Below, one piece after another: positions 36,400-47,257 of a stretch of DNA of 64,000 nt. Numbering within the stretch: the first letter of the stretch is position 1; each line of letters begins with the position of its first letter. Location of the stretch: the NCBI GenBank assembly GCA_023614405.1, contig CM042696.1:338945211-339009210 (forward strand). The letters are read 5' to 3'. The notes beneath the pieces are model-generated. The model was not told where the DNA came from. It did no database searches and saw only the letters and a list, made by a program, of their open reading frames with translations. This DNA is from Avena insularis. Its lineage: Eukaryota; Streptophyta; Magnoliopsida; Poales; Poaceae. The translations under genes and the position numbers were made by a program.

Positions 36400-37010
36400 A
36401 TGCAAAACATTGTAGCAAAATACTCGCCGTTACCCTTGTTCTTGGTATCCTTGCTGCTTGCGAGCATTAACACAAACAGTGTGGGACACATATGCCACTC
36501 CTATGGCTATGAGCGGATGCAGACCAGAGGGATGTCTGGTATGGAGGAGCTTACCTTTGGGCGAGCTTCAGTTAGGGAGATCGGAGGAGGAGGGGCAGGG
36601 CGGGGCATATCTCTCCTCCGTGGCCGGCCTTCTCCTCCTCACCGTAGAGTTCCGCTCTTCTTCTCCATCGCGGCGTCTGAGCACGGTGGCAGCCGGCAAG
36701 TCACTTGTGCTGCCCGGAGGGTGGGCTGCTACGCCGCGTGTTGGTCACCACAGTCGCCGTCAAGGTCGTCGATACACGCACGCCTCCAACCCAGTATGTC
36801 CGTCGGGGGTTTGATAGCTATTGCGTGAGAGAGGAAGAGAGCCATGGGGAAAGGGCCGACGAGAAAACCAACCTCTTTTCTTTGACTTGGCGGTGGCGAG
36901 GAGGTGGCTGGGAAGCAAGGGCGACTGGGACGAGCGAGGGCGGCGGCAGAGCGTTGCAGATGATGGGTTCACTCGGGACCTACGGACGAACGAACCGTTT
37001 TAACTTATCG
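36400..37010 (-). other. GC-rich 5' segment of Helitron 2, possible captured exon
   Basis: It sits in the same position as the GC-rich block of Helitron 1. Frames exist on both strands (for example minus 36972-36760) but show no domain. It resembles a 5' UTR or first exon in composition only. Confidence 0.25.
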
Positions 37011-37124
37011 GTGGCAAGCAGTGTAATATCTTCAAACTATCAGGGGCACAATCGTCTAAGAAAAGGCAGACAGATTTTTTTGTGTCGACGAACGTACGAC
37101 AACTAAAATTAGTAGATAGATAGA

Positions 37125-37461
37125 TTAATATTAGTAATTAAAGAATACATGCGGGTTCCTAGGCTTCCTCTTTTTATTATTAATTACCTGAATTCACGTG
37201 AGTAATTAATGTGGGTTTCTCTATATTGGCACCCTTCTTTCCTCGAACGCATGCAGAAATTAAAGGGAGAAAGTAATTTCACCTTCCTCGGTAATACAAG
37301 AGGTTTTATTGTGTCGTAATGGAATATGAAATGACAAAGGGAGTACTTATGCTAGTACTAGATTGCAAACACCATTCCAATTTGCACTTGATAATACTAA
37401 TATTCAATCTCCAAACATTATTACAGAAAGAAAGTAGAGGTGAAATTAAACAAAATTTATC
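37125..37461. other. AT-rich spacer
   Basis: It lies between the 5' end of Helitron 2 and the stop codon of the lysine-rich gene. It should contain that gene's 3' UTR and polyadenylation region (minus strand). No other feature is seen. Confidence 0.4.
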
Positions 37462-38015
37462 CTAAGACTTCTTCGTCTTCTTGGACCTGGATCCTTCCAA
37501 TGTCACCTTCGTGCTGGCATCGTCCTTCCGCTTCCCGTGGCATCCCCTAGCTCTCGTTGTCTTCTTCTTCTTCAAGCCTTCCGCCTTCTTCTCCTTCCTC
37601 TTCTTATTGCGAATGAAGGCGGGATCGAGTGCACTCTTGTTGGAGACGAAGTTAAGAAATGGCCATAAATCTTCCGACCCCTCATCCTCCTGCTCGTGCT
37701 CGCTCTTCTTCTTGCTGATGGAGGATGGATCGAGTGAAATCTTCTTGAAGACACGTCTCCGTCATAGATGAAAGACCAAGGATCCTCCTTCCCCCCCTCC
37801 TCCTCCTCCTCCTTTTTGCTCTCTGCTGGCGGTGTCCCCTCCATCAGATGATGGTAAGCAGGGTCCTCGTCGGAAAAATTACCTTCCTGTGTGTCGGAAT
37901 AGTACGGCCCATCAACGGACTCCCCGCTATCACCATGGTAGGGACTGATATCCCCGTTCGCCCGTGCGTTGGACTCGTCAATGGAGGTCCACTGATCAGA
38001 GCAACTGCGTGGCAT
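37462..38015 (-). pseudogene. Uncharacterised charged, Lys-rich protein gene with one frameshift
   Basis: The start chosen is ATG 38015 (MPRSCSDQWTSIDES), because the acidic segment that follows (ISPYHGDSGESVDGPYYSD, then EEEEEGGKEDPWSF) is uninterrupted. Near 37750 the frame must shift by one base; afterwards the second reading frame gives ISLDPSSISKKKSEHEQ, SALDPAFIRNKKRKEKK and a basic tail ending SKKTKKS at the TAG 37464-37462. The two halves contain a repeated theme (W-S/P-F ... LDP-S/A ... basic run). The predicted protein is about 180 residues, acidic then basic, with nuclear-type Lys/Arg clusters and no recognised domain. Upstream, a minus-strand CTTTTAAG lies near 38110. It could be a real lineage-specific gene whose frameshift is a consensus error, or a pseudogene. 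Confidence 0.5.
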
Positions 38016-39402
38016 TTTTCTGTGTGTGGCGACAAGGAGAGACAGAGAGAGTTCTTCGCTGTGTGCGTCGTGCCTAGATGGGAGAGGTGGTTGTTGTTGA
38101 TGCCCCCTTAAAAGGCTTGCTCGGGACATCCAGGAGTTGCCACGTGTCGTAGGAGCAGCCTGACAGTTCCCTTCCATCGTTTTTTATACTCTCTTCCATC
38201 GATTTTTACAAAAGTTCCCTTCCATCGTTGAAATAAGATCAAACGGTTGGTACTCCTTCACCCCGAGAGCATCAACAACGAGGATATTGCAAGTACCACC
38301 ACAAGTTGGGAAGTTTTTGCACATAACAACAACCATAGACCTTTTCTGCGCAAAATACAGATATTTTCTGTAATCGTTGCACATAATACATAACTAGTCA
38401 TTGAATGTTTCTTAGTTTTTTTTGGGAAACATTTCATAGTTAATAATATAATATAGTACTAAAATATAATTTTTATCTAAATTAATAAGAGGTAAAGCTC
38501 AAAAAATAATTATAATTTTGAGCCACATCCATAAAGTATCTGGTGTATTTTTGGTTCTTGTAAGTTGTATCATTTAAAAATCAACCTATTAGTAGGTACA
38601 TAATTCCTGACATGCTCTAGAGAAATGATATATAGATTCTATAATGATGGAAAGTGTGTTTTGAGGTTTATGCATAGCGTTCATTGTGCTAAAGACTATA
38701 TCAATAGAATCTTCTAAATGTTAGAGTGGAAGGAAAATCCATCGGTAAGCAATGTTGGGATTTCCAATCTTCATCCAACGGTTAAAGTTCAAAGTTATTC
38801 GTACACTATATACTAGGTATGCTAAGATAATTAAATGTATAACATGTCATTAGAATCTTTGTGGTTTTTGCATAGCGTTCATTGTGCTAAGGACTATCGA
38901 TAGAATCTTCTACGTGCTAGAATGGAAAAAAAAGATCCAAGTGTTAACATTGTTGGGATTTGCCAGTCTTGATTCAATTTTTATTGTTCAAAGTTACTCG
39001 TACATTATATAGTGGCAAGATTTGCAAGAAGTCACACACTACTTCCTACTAGTAAAAGGCACGTGCCACACTCGTATATACTGTATAAAATGTAATTTAA
39101 TGAACATTAAGTTGTTATTAACCAATAGTATTGTTAGAGAAAAAGGCATATAAGTATATTAATAATAACTATCTACACATATTGAGAATACAACCTACTG
39201 TTCTATAAACTTTTTTTGCGGGGAGGGGGATGACATGATGGTTCTAGAACATGGTGAAGTTTTCTCTAGGTGCTACTCCTTCAACACGAATCCAACTACT
39301 CTGATCCATTGGATCTAACAGCCCAACAGTCAGGATTGGTGCTATGGATCTAATTCAAAACTGCTCCATTATAGTAGTAGAGATAATTCAAAAACGTTGG
39401 TG
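38016..39402. other. Intergenic AT-rich DNA with dispersed repeats
   Basis: No gene is recognised. Two tandem copies of a dispersed repeat occupy about 38650-38840 and 38860-39030. The rest is AT-rich and featureless. Confidence 0.5.
38650..39030 (+). repeat. Two tandem copies of a dispersed ~170-bp repeat
   Basis: Both copies contain GCATAGCGTTCATTGTGCTA, an AGAATCTTCTA segment, TTGTTGGGATTT/ATGTTGGGATTT and CAAAGTTA(t/c)TCGTACA. An inverted third copy lies at about 17935-18095. The family is not recognised. Confidence 0.65.
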
Positions 39403-39710
39403 ATGATGCTATATGTGCATGACCGAACAACTTTCGGATAATCTCAAGGAAAAACAAGGCCGCATGTATCAATGAGCGTGAATGGACAATAAGAGTTGTG
39501 AGCACAGATTACTTGTGGGGCCTAGCAACCCCACATTTCTTCTTATTTTTAATGAGCTTACCTCATGGGTGGCTTTGATGTCGTTGCTCAGGCGCACTAT
39601 TTTATTCACGTTAGCAGATAGTGGGTTCTCAAAATTTTCTTTTAAACATAAGGTTAAATACTCCTAGTCATAGTGATTAAAAATTTATCAATAAAGGGGA
39701 TTTATTTATT
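39403..39710 (+). repeat. Segmental duplication, copy A (empty site)
   Basis: It is collinear with 40169-40870 (shared GTGCATGACCGAA, GGACAATAAGAGTTGTGAG, GTGGGTTC and ATTTATCRATAAAGGG) but lacks the MITE present there. Confidence 0.75.
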
Positions 39711-39748
39711 GGGTGGCCGAGTGGTTAACTCCACACGTCATTATCATG

Positions 39749-39922
39749 TAGTCCATCCGTTCAGAAATATAAGATGTTTTATCTTTGTGAATCGAATGTA
39801 TCTAGACGTCATTTAGTGTATAGGTTCGTAGAGGTTCAGAGTGAACCTTTACATTAAAAGGCGTCTAGATACATTTATTTGACAAAGCTAAAACGTCTTA
39901 TATTTCGGAATGAAGAGAGTAG
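39749..39922. mobile_element. Stowaway-type MITE
   Basis: About 170 bp. The terminal inverted repeats are the familiar Triticeae Stowaway (Mariner) ends: a CCATCCGTTCAGAAATATAAG start and a CTTATATTTCGGAATGAAG end, flanked by TA. The two halves form a long imperfect hairpin (TCTAGACG(t/c) ... CGTCTAGA). It is non-coding and would be mobilised in trans. Confidence 0.8.
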
Positions 39923-40168
39923 ACATGATTTTTGCTAGAAAGGGTAAACACTAATAATGAATGCTTATAGGAAGGCTAGGAAATTGGAAATTGTGTTTCA
40001 TTGATAAACCTTCGCGCTCCTCTTCCTAGAGTCAGATTTTAGCAATTCAATACAAAAAGGTTGTTGGACATGCTCCAAAGCCTAATAATTTTTATTTTAA
40101 AATAAGAACAATAGTGATTAGCTCGAATAATTAATTGCGGTCTACATATGTTGTACTATTGTACTTCA

Positions 40169-40870
40169 TAGAATATGCTATGTGTGCATGACCGAATAAC
40201 TTTCAAAAAACCTGAAGGAAAACGTGGCTGCATTAATGAATGAGCACAAAGTAAGGCTGGCAATGGGTAGGGTATGAGTAGGGTAGAACAATATCTACAC
40301 ACTCCTGTTTAGTCAATGGGTAGAAAATTTTACCCATACCCGTTCTCGAGGGTATAAAACTTTACCCATGCCTGTATCCATGAAAAATATCGAAGTTTAG
40401 AAGCCACAGTATCATACTCTTCCCTAGGTTGCTTGGCCCCATAGGTTGTAACACTATAGGTAAGTTTTACTACTATGTCAGTTTAAATAGATAGGGTATG
40501 GGTCTATCTACTCGTGCCCGTACCTATGACTTAACGGGTTAGGGTATGGGTATTACCCATGGGTATAAAATTGTGCCCATACCCTACCAACACGGGTACA
40601 GTACCTGCGGGCACTCATGGGTAAAATTGCCATCCTTAGCACGAAGGGACAATAAGAGTTGTGAGAAAAAAGTACTTGTCAGGGCTAGCAACTTTCATAT
40701 TTTTTTCGATGAAAACACCATCGCTGCTTACCTTATGAGTGGTTTGATGTCGTCCCTTAGGCGCTAGATTATGCATGTTAGCGAAATAGTGGGTTCCCAT
40801 ATTTTTGTTTAGGATATAAGTATGAACACTCCCAACCATAGTGATTGAAAATTTATCGATAAAGGGCGCT
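40169..40870 (+). repeat. Segmental duplication, copy B (carries a MITE)
   Basis: Paralogue of 39403-39710, interrupted at 40252-40638 by a hAT-like MITE. Confidence 0.75.
40252..40638. mobile_element. hAT-like MITE, 387 bp
   Basis: Terminal inverted repeats TAAGGCTGGCAAT and ATTGCCATCCTTA match with one mismatch. The 8-bp target duplication is GCACAAAG (40244-40251) and GCACGAAG (40639-40646). The interior is rich in GGGTATGGGTA / TACCCAT motifs. The paralogue at 39403-39710 shows the uninterrupted site. Eight-base duplication and TIR style indicate a hAT-derived element; it has no coding capacity. Confidence 0.85.
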
Positions 40871-41826
40871 TTATTTTTTTAAAGCTCAGGGCGCTTTATT
40901 ATTATACTCGATTCCCCATACCACTGGCCTACCATTCTGCTATTATTAGTTGGACTATGGATAAACAAATTCACTCGAGTTGGTTGGGGCTCTAATCATA
41001 ATTTTCGTGCTCACTACCTGTCTTGGTGACAACATCTTCATACGCAACATCGTTCATGAATAGATATAATATGGAAATATATCAATGCCATAGTATTTTA
41101 GTGCCTACCAAAGTAATACTTCAGTTCTCTCTCTTCTAAATTTCTTCAAAAAGGGGTCTGACCTCTTTCTCAATTATTTAAAAAAACATAATTTTGGAGA
41201 ATACTTCAGTTTAAACCCCTATTATTCGTTGGAACAAAACACTAAAAGGTATTCAATAGTTCAGTTTATTCAGAAATCAAAATGTTTTCTAAATAATTTA
41301 AAAATACTTTGATGCCAAACTCGGCCTTAATATCTGAACCGAGCCAATCTGGGCCATGGATGATCAATATTTAGATGCCAAATGGCCAAATGGGCCCTTA
41401 ATTACTGAACTGAGGCAGTATGGGCCATGGATGATCACCGATGTGCCTGTCGGCCTTTGATTCCAGGGAGTACAACTTACCAATTTACTACTACTTGGAC
41501 TATACATAAATCTGAATTTAATCGAGCAGGAAAATCTGCCGCTTTCCAATGTTTCAAACATCTTGGAATCCCCCTTCTACCCCTAGTGAAGTAGGTTCAT
41601 TGGGGCTTCAATCGTAATTTCACCATCATCGCCATGCACTGCACTAGATCTGCTTCACCGACCCACTCTCCTGGCGCGCCGAACACATTCCCACCACCAG
41701 GAATCTGCTCCTTCACCGCTGTCGCCCAGCGCTTGGAGGAACCCTTGTTCTGCTTCACCTTCGCCCACAAGCACCACAACCACAGCACTCTCGACAACCT
41801 CGACATCACCACACAGGATTCGCATC
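40871..41826. other. Intergenic region upstream of the Ulp1-like gene
   Basis: AT-rich up to about 41580, then a more GC-rich 250 bp that would be the 5' UTR or promoter of the gene starting at 41827. A short frame (41634-41834) overlaps that start and could be an upstream ORF, but nothing supports its translation. Confidence 0.4.
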
Positions 41827-42542
41827 ATGCCTAAACGCCATCGTGACCGAGGTAACCATATATCCTTGGAGTTTGGTAAGATGAATATGTAGTAGTTAAC
41901 TGTATTTTGTATTGGTGCTACTTTTGTAGTAACTTACAAGTACTATATTTGTTACCTGTATCTGCCTAAATAATATTTTTGTAGTCAGGTTTAACCGTAA
42001 GGCATTCAACTACGATTTTTTATGTCATGGCGAAATATGAGTCAGCCAACGTTTAACACATTTGTTTCCATTATCTACTTAGGAAGTTCCCATATGTGAT
42101 GCGGTTATAATTTCTCTCTGGCTTGGCGTAGGCTATGGCACTAATTGTTATTTTTTGGTTGATGCTTTTGTCATATGTATGCAGTACACGTTTACATTCA
42201 TTATACTGCTTCCACTAAGATGTCTGTTTCATTTGCTTCTGCTTACCCCACTATTCCTAACCATGTGCTATTGTTACACAATGAACAGGTGAAGTTTACA
42301 CTAAAAATCGTAGAATGAATGGCCCCTATAATCTCGTAAGTATCTATTGCTTTTGTATCACTTCATGCTAACATCTGTGAGTCTGGAACCTTTTTGTTTT
42401 CGCTATTCGCTGCACCATTATGCAGAGGACCCACAATGAATTATGGAGACCACTAGTCCAATTACTTGATGCAGCGGACATCGTCGACCAACATACACAG
42501 AACGGATCAAGAACCACGAGACTCTACATAGAGCTACTGTAA
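41827..42542 (+). pseudogene. Ulp1-like protease gene, exons 1-3
   Basis: Three short exons with clean GT-AG borders and matching phases: 41827-41851 (MPKRHRDR), 42289-42335 (GEVYTKNRRMNGPYNL) and 42426 to about 42540 (RTHNELWRPLVQLLDAADIV...). Exon 3 either ends at TAA 42540-42542 or is spliced at the GTAAGG donor beginning at 42539. Basic N-termini of this kind precede Ulp1 C48 peptidase domains in many grass proteins. The likely continuation lies at 54943-58078, beyond the Tat-type Gypsy inserted 210 bp downstream. Linking the two parts is an inference from strand, order, splice phases and the retroelement lying between them. This part alone encodes no catalytic residues. Confidence 0.5.
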
Positions 42543-42751
42543 GGACGCCCCCTTTTTTTAAGGTTTAAGTCCCTTGGTGTCATGCCATCGACTCTAATTG
42601 AGTTGTTATTTTTGTTGGAGGCACTAGGGTGATTATAACAAGGCCAGAAATGCAATGGAATCCAATATAACATAAATGAAAGAATCATAAAGAACCGCCC
42701 ACTTCAAATCTCACTCTAGTATCTACACGTGTATGGCTATTTTAATATGAG
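42543..42751 (+). other. Intron interrupted by a retrotransposon
   Basis: The AT-rich sequence after exon 3 ends at the target site ATGAG (42747-42751). It resumes after the element at ATGAA (54938-54942). Confidence 0.5.
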
Positions 42752-43250
42752 TGTCGTGGAAATGGCCACGACAGTCGCTACCACTGGCAGCGATTGAGTG
42801 TTTCGTAAGGAAGAGTTGGCGGCCATCTGCGGTGCGAGATGGGGGCGGATGCACATGGGTTTACCCAGGTTCGCCCCCCTGGAGGGTAAAGACCTGCTCC
42901 TATTAGATTAGATTATGAGAGAGCGAGTTACAGGGGTGGCGAGCTCGGCGGCTAGGCAGCGAGTCGCTTGAGGGGGTGTATGATGGAACGTGAGTCTCTA
43001 GGATACCCTAGGGAGGTTTATATATGAGGCACCTCGCTAGGGTTTACAAGTTGTCACCGAACAAGATAAGGAACCGGAGACCTTGACCTAGTTCGACTAG
43101 GCTTCTGTTACGCTCCTAGGCCTCCAGTCGCCAGTCGCTGGGCCTTTCCTTCCTTCATAGTCCAGTTGCCGTCTTTCGGACGCACTCGCAGGCCTTTCGG
43201 CCCGATCGGAACGTCCTGCTGGGCATGCCCCCTTCGGCATATCCCCATCA
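42752..43250 (-). repeat. Tat-type Gypsy 3' LTR
   Basis: 499 bp, TG...CA termini. A minus-strand TATATAAA lies at 43017-43024. Confidence 0.92.
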
Positions 43251-43576
43251 GTAGTCCACGAGGCCATCGTTGATGCAGGCGCATGCGTCCTTTTGGCGTT
43301 TGGAGTAGGAGAGACCAATTTGGGCATCCAGTCGAGTCGGCGATGGACTCCATTAGAACCAAGGAGAATTTCCCCATGTTTCCACTCGTCGTCTCAACGA
43401 ATGTCACTGCCGCCTAGTCGTCGTCTCAGCGAATGGAAAGACTGGCGGGTAGCGGGTGAACCAAAGGAGTTGGACCATCAAACCTGGTCAAACTATCCGT
43501 TGGAATTTCCAACAGTAACTACGGTGTAATTACCGCGAGTAACGGCTACCCCGATTTTGGCGGGTGGCGTTTCCCA

Positions 43577-43583
43577 TATAAGG
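43577..43583 (+). promoter_or_regulatory. TATA box of the antisense gene
   Basis: TATAAGG lies 135 bp upstream of ATG 43718 and is followed by a pyrimidine-rich leader (43605-43690), as expected of a plant promoter. It points opposite to gag-pol. Confidence 0.5.
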
Positions 43584-43717
43584 GGAGTGATGGTTCAGCT
43601 CCGCAGTCCTTCTTCGCATTCTTCATTCTTCCTCATTCGTTCTTCCTTCCTCCAATCTTCCTGCCTACGTCCTTCCGACTTGTTCTTTCCGCATCGTGCC
43701 ATTCCACATCCTACCCG

Positions 43718-46700
43718 ATGGCGCCTCCTAAAGGCTTATGGGGGAAATCCAAGTGTACCACGACCCAACTTAGATCTTTCGAAGACGCCGGAGTGCTCCG
43801 TAAGGGGAATTGGCGGGTTCCCCCTCCTCCGAGACCGAGCCGAAGCCGCGACCCGGTGAGTTCATCTGCTTCCCCAGTCATCTTGAGAGGGGTCTGGGAT
43901 TCCCCACCTTTCTCTTTTTCTGCCGCTTTTGCGTGTATTACGCGATCAAGCCATCGGATCTTGGTCCGCACAGCATCGAGCAGCTGGCGATCTTCGTCGC
44001 CTTCTGTGAATGTTACCTTGGCTGCAGGCCATATTTCCTGCTATGGCTGGAGCTCTTCCACGGCCGCATCAGGCGCGAGGCGTCCAGCGGCTTGATGCTG
44101 GCCGCAGGCAGAGTCACGTTTCAACTGAAGCCGAAGGCCAACTTCGTCAAGCTCCTCTTGCCGAAGAAGGCCGCTAGCGAGTGGAATAAGAGCTGGTTCT
44201 ACGTCAAGGAAGCCACTCCCCCGACGAAGTGGCTCTTCCCGAGTTCGTCGCCGAGAGGAGCGAGCCCTGTCGGTTGGCACCGAAGAAGCTTCCCGAAGAT
44301 CAGCGGATGGCCGTCACGGAAATGATGGACCAGATCCAGAAGCTAAAGGACCAGGGGTTGATTTCGATCAACCTCTACAACTGCTGGCTCGGGCGGCGCC
44401 TGGTTCCGCTGGCGGCTCGATCGCACTGGATGTATGAATACGGCGGGAAGCACGACCCATCTCGAACCAGCAAGGAGTCATGGGAGGCTGAGGATTACAA
44501 GGCCGCCCTGAAGAAGATCACCGACGCAGAGTTCACCAGCGTGGCGGTCGGGGTCGCCCCGTACACTCATGTGAAGAATGAATCCCCCACAGTAAGTTCT
44601 CTTTCCAATTGCTACGTCTGTGTCTCAATTTCAGTCTCCTCGCTTGGTGTTTTTGACTCGTGGTGGTTCTCAGCTTTTTCAGGTGTTGGAGGGCTGGCTC
44701 CCTCCGCTTGATGAAGAGGTTCCCCAGGAACTAGAGGAAGACTCCGAGGGGGACCCTTCCGACAGCGACGGGGAGGAGGAAGAGGTCCCTCCCCCAGCGC
44801 TTGTGGCTTGCAAGACCCGGATGCAGAGACAATGTGAAGTCGAAGCGAGCCGTAGCCTAGACGAGCACGACGAAGGCGACGAGGTCGCACAGGAGAAAAC
44901 GTCCCAGCGCACCGCTACGCTGTCGAAGCCCGCATGCTGGCCCAAGTCGCCAGCGAAAAGGCCCGCGTCACCGGCCAAGTCGGCGGTGGTGTTCGAGTCG
45001 GATGAAGATTCCGACGATGAAGGTTCTCCCGAAGTCTCGCACAAGGCCGTACGGGACGCAGTCCTGACAAAGGGGCTGGAGGGCGAGGACACAGAGGTGG
45101 TGGTAGAAGTTCCCCTGGCGATGATTGCGCCGATGGCCTCGAGGGTTCCAAGCCAAGAAGAGGCTGAGGCGATGGCGTCCAAGTCGCCACCGCCGTCAAG
45201 GGCGGCCGCGTCCGAGCCGGAGATCCCGGCGATTGCAGCTTCATCGTCAAGGAAGCCCTCGGTTTCGTGGGCTTCAGACGTCTTCGAGAGGGGGCTCAGC
45301 CGCAAGCTGGGTCCCGAGTTGGACAAGCCCGCCCACATTAGCACCGGGCTTCGCGTCCTTCAAGTCGCTAAGTAAGTAGCACTCCCTCATCCCAATTCGC
45401 CTTGCTCCTTTTGTATTGTTGTTGTATTGACTGAGGGGGATCGTGCAGGTCGAGGGCTAAGAAGATTGGGTGTCCTTCGCTGGCTAAGATTCCACCGGCC
45501 ACCGACATGGGAGAGGGCGACCTACCCAAGAAGAGAAAGGCCACCGGAGGAGTGGCGACCGCCGAGGTCACGAAGAAGCAGAAGGCGCGCCCGGCGATCT
45601 CGACCACGAACCGGAGCGTTTGAACCAACGATCGCCGAAGAGGTGGTGGCGACGCGATGGGAACAAGTATTGGCTATGTCCGTGCCGGAAGGGCCAGCCC
45701 CGGCAACCAGCACCCCCGCCAGAGCATCGACGATGTTCCCGCGTTTCATGGGGAGAGGGTTTTCAGGTGTGGCGGACACGCAGTCTCCGCAAAATCCAGA
45801 AGTGGTGGTTGTGGACATTGGGTCCCACCGCGGGCGCACTTCCTTCACAATCCCGTCGACTGACGCCGGGGAACTTCACAAGATGCTCGGCGCTGCTATT
45901 CAGGTATGTCCAGTCCCCAAGTTCCTGGTCGCTGAATGTCAGCGTCTGGGAACTGAACCTCTTGCTCCTTTCCAGTCCCTGAATTCCTAGTCGCTGAATT
46001 TCGGCGGCTAGGAATTGAGTTTCTTTTTCCTCCTTCTCCAGTCCCCGAGTTCCTGGTCGCTGAATTTCAGCGGCTGGGAACTGGGTTTTGTTTTGTCAAA
46101 TGCTTAGGTGAGTTCTTTGTTTGCAGGGATTGCAAAGGGAGTCGATCGATCGGCAGGCCGCGAGAGAGCGCTTGGAGCGTGACTTGCACGAAGCGCAAGA
46201 GGTGAACCGGCGGCTTCAGGAAACTATTGGTGAGTATCTGTTTGTCTTTATTCTCCTCTTTTGGGTGTGAGCTGGTTGTGTACAGTACTCTGATGTCTTC
46301 TCTTGTAGATGGTTTCCCGGCTGAGATCTCCAAGGCCCGTGAGGGGTATGTCCCAGTCGCCGAACTTGACGCGGTGAATGGGCGAATAGCCTCCCTGGTC
46401 GAGGACTTGGAGGAGGCGAAAGCGGCCTCAATTTCTTCGGAGGAACGGGCGAAGGCTGCCGTCGCCGCGGCGGAGGAAGAATGCAAAGCCACGGATTCCA
46501 TCATCGTGGGGCTGCACAACGAGCAAACTACCTTGGAGAAGCACGTCAAGGAGAATTGCCGCAAACTCCTTGGTGAGTCTCTGTCTTTGCTTGACCCTTT
46601 TGTTGAGTCCCCGCTTTGGGGGTTTCATAGTTTCACTGACACCTGACTTTACAGCTGTGGTAGGCCAATGCGACTCGGTGGTGCAAACTTACAACGCCTC

Positions 46701-47235
46701 GCAGTGCGTGACTGCCGTGGTGAATGCGGCCACGGCCTCGGCGTTGTGCGTCCAAGCGGCTCTTCAGGGCATGTCTCTCACCGAAGTTATCCCTGGGGGG
46801 CTTACGGAGGTGTGGCGCTATCTGGAAGAGGTGCCCGCCATTGTGGAGTGGATGACACGCTCAGCGTTCAGGCGCGGGGCCGCCACAGCATTGAGCTTGG
46901 TTCTCGCCCATTTCCCCGATGACTTCGACCTTGACGATGTGACGAGTGGCTATCCATCGGCGACCGGCACGGTGGAGATGTCAGAGGTGCTGAAGCTGAC
47001 CATGAAGGCCACCCCTTATGTCGATCGTGTCTTGGCGATGGGGGATTTGCTGTCGTATCAGGAGACGGTGTTGGCGCATGGCGACCCCGAGCAGGAGCAC
47101 CGCGACATGAAGTCGGAGCATCCCTTCCGGTCGTCGTTGTCGAAGTCGCTGACAACATACCCGACGAACCCGTGGCAGCCTTTTGTGCACGTCAAGGGGG
47201 GTGGCGCTGCTTCTTCATCAGGGCCTGTGGAGTAA
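43718..47235 (+). pseudogene. Six-exon antisense gene of the Tat-type element (PF04195-like)
   Basis: Exons 43718-44591, 44683-45371, 45449-45903, 46127-46229, 46309-46572 and 46655-47235 join at GT-AG borders, and every junction keeps phase. Exon 1 carries the region annotated in grasses as 'putative gypsy type transposon' (PF04195): LERGLGFPTFLFF, IKPSDLGPHSIEQLAIFVAF, YNCWLGRRLVPL. Exon 2 is Asp/Glu/Ser/Pro-rich, exon 3 has a KKRK nuclear-type motif, exons 4-5 are Glu/Ala/Arg-rich and probably coiled coil, and exon 6 ends in a compact domain of about 190 residues. One-base frameshifts sit near 43825, 44215 and 45615. Tat-lineage elements such as Grande are known to carry an extra antisense ORF between pol and the 3' LTR; its function is unknown. 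Exon borders are inferred, not transcript-based. Confidence 0.75.
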
Positions 47236-47257
47236 ACAATGTAATTGTCCAAGTTAT

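Larger units (their letters stand above)
26299..37124 (-). mobile_element. Helitron 2 (minus orientation), split by a Copia element
   Basis: The 3' end lies at 26299: the minus strand shows a perfect 6-bp stem hairpin (CCCGTA, loop GCAACG in this sense, TACGGG; 26310-26327) followed by CAATTTGTTAG and a T, with TTAG instead of canonical CTAG. The 5' end is TC at 37124-37123, preceded by A on the minus strand. Removing the nested Copia and its duplicated target leaves about 2.28 kb, nearly the same as Helitron 1. No Rep/helicase was found. The segments 26340-27440 and 35989-36400 are AT-rich with nothing recognisable; 36400-37010 is GC-rich. Confidence 0.5.

Noticed and set aside
36352..37106. 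Several overlapping frames in the GC-rich part of Helitron 2
   Set aside because: None shows a domain or codon bias distinct from its alternatives; at most a captured 5' exon.
41634..41834. 66-codon frame upstream of and overlapping the Ulp1-like start
   Set aside because: His/Pro/Ser-rich, no domain, probably 5' UTR; at best an upstream ORF.
44679..45344. 221-codon Ser-rich minus-strand frame
   Set aside because: Mirror frame of exon 2 of the antisense gene; Ser runs are the complement of acidic codons.
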